Shown here: positions 63,736-64,000 of the stretch, piece after piece
How the letters are laid out: every line of letters starts with the position of its first letter
Numbering within the stretch: the stretch's first letter is position 1
Origin: Burkholderiaceae bacterium
Lineage (GTDB): Bacteria; Pseudomonadota; Gammaproteobacteria; Burkholderiales; Burkholderiaceae
Assembly (NCBI GenBank): GCA_947450605.1
Contig: CANFWB010000002.1
Coordinates: 1 to 64,000 of the forward strand
Length of the DNA stretch: 64,000 nucleotides
Reading direction: 5' to 3'
The notes under the pieces: generated by a model
The model's input: the letters and a program-made list of their open reading frames with translations, nothing else
Database searches by the model: none
What the model was told of the DNA's origin: nothing
Position numbers and translations under genes: made by a program

Positions 63736-64000
63736 GTTTTCATCAACTCTTGTAAACGCTTTACCGCAGCCTTTGGATCGCTTGCCCCGCTAATAGCTCT
63801 TACAACGGCTACTGAGCCAACACCACTTTGAGCTACCGCATGAATACTGCTCTCATCAATACCGCCAATCGCAACCAAGGGGTAGTGACTCATGAGCTTG
63901 GCGTATTTGTAGAGACGCCCCAAGCCTTGCGGTACAGTAGCCATCTTTTTGAGGTTAGTCGGAAAGACTGCGCCCATGGCGATATAGCTAGGGCAAAAGC
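63732..64000 (-). CDS. thiE: thiamine-phosphate synthase, C-terminal part
   Basis: Gene cut by the window end; only the C-terminal 89 residues are seen. The motifs YIAMGAVFPTNLK, PLVAIGGIDESS and GVGSVAVVRAI match the end of the ThiE TIM barrel (phosphate-binding loops). ThiE joins HMP-PP, the ThiD product, with thiazole phosphate. Convergent with thiD and overlapping it by four bases. Confidence 0.85.
   Translation of the reverse strand, partial: FCPSYIAMGAVFPTNLKKMATVPQGLGRLYKYAKLMSHYPLVAIGGIDESSIHAVAQSGVGSVAVVRAISGASDPKAAVKRLQELMKT

Overview
The window looks like a chromosome segment of a freshwater beta-proteobacterium of the Polynucleobacter type (Burkholderiales). This is an inference from moderate GC, dense packing of housekeeping genes, the long (400-residue) form of TrpS, the dapA-bamC pair, and the large number of orphan Bug-type solute-binding proteins. 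There are no insertion sequences, integrases, prophages, rRNAs or CRISPR arrays. No stretch longer than about 250 bases lacks a gene; the longest gaps are 24265-24506 (a terminator, then an AT-rich promoter region) and 62535-62753 (a weak hairpin, then the tRNA-Asn terminator).

Region 1 (1-24.3 kb) is core metabolism and information processing: the 2-oxoglutarate dehydrogenase operon sucA-odhB-lpdA followed by zapE; rnm (PHP nuclease), trpS, a methyltransferase, dapA, bamC; a small Ala-rich lipoprotein; a RoxA-like ribosomal oxygenase, an FKBP-type isomerase, cysE, trmJ, suhB, lpxH, ppiB, a TPR lipoprotein, cysS, an AlkA-type glycosylase, accA, tilS, lysC and tRNA-Ser(GCU). Several of these genes have a TATAAT-like hexamer ending six bases before the ATG and no usable Shine-Dalgarno, which suggests leaderless mRNAs.

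Region 2 (24.3-30.5 kb) holds a small AT-rich cassette next to tRNA-Ser (a 59-residue HTH/Cys protein with its own promoter and operator-like dyad, then an exported 98-residue protein), a secreted MetX-like hydrolase, a zinc-finger Smr protein, the ElaB/YqjD-YqjE-YqjK membrane set, the head-to-head pair apt/nucleosidase, and an acyl-CoA ligase.

Region 3 (30.5-62.5 kb) is an accessory catabolic region. Unit A (minus, 35652 to 30496) runs Bug protein, aconitase-type hydratase large and small subunits, PEP-mutase/isocitrate-lyase-family enzyme, 4-TM membrane protein, outer-membrane channel. This is a plausible complete uptake-hydration-cleavage route for an alkylated C4-C6 dicarboxylate, comparable to 2,3-dimethylmalate dehydratase/lyase of nicotinate fermentation. 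Unit B (plus, 35784-38745) has a Bug protein, a second lyase with an intact KKCGH loop, and a second exported MetX-like hydrolase. After trhP come an FAH-family hydrolase and an acetolactate-synthase-like enzyme, divergently arranged. Unit C (minus, 51223 to 44905) is a seven-gene operon: alpha/beta hydrolase, CoxG, FAD, molybdopterin and 2Fe-2S subunits of a xanthine-oxidase-family hydroxylase, a Bug protein and RidA. Unit D (plus, 51411-55867) is divergent from it: Rieske ferredoxin, small unknown protein, amidohydrolase, aldehyde dehydrogenase, ZIP transporter, tiny peptide. Together C and D look like a pathway for a (possibly N-containing) aromatic or heteroaromatic acid. A LysR gene faces Unit E (plus, 56957-62534): Bug, class II aldolase, ThDP decarboxylase, Bug, Bug, with a perfect 14-bp palindrome in the divergent promoter. 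Seven Bug proteins occur here, and no TctA or TctB membrane partner is recognisable.

Region 4 (62.75 kb to the end) returns to housekeeping: tRNA-Asn(GUU), thiD and the 3' part of a convergent thiE-like gene.
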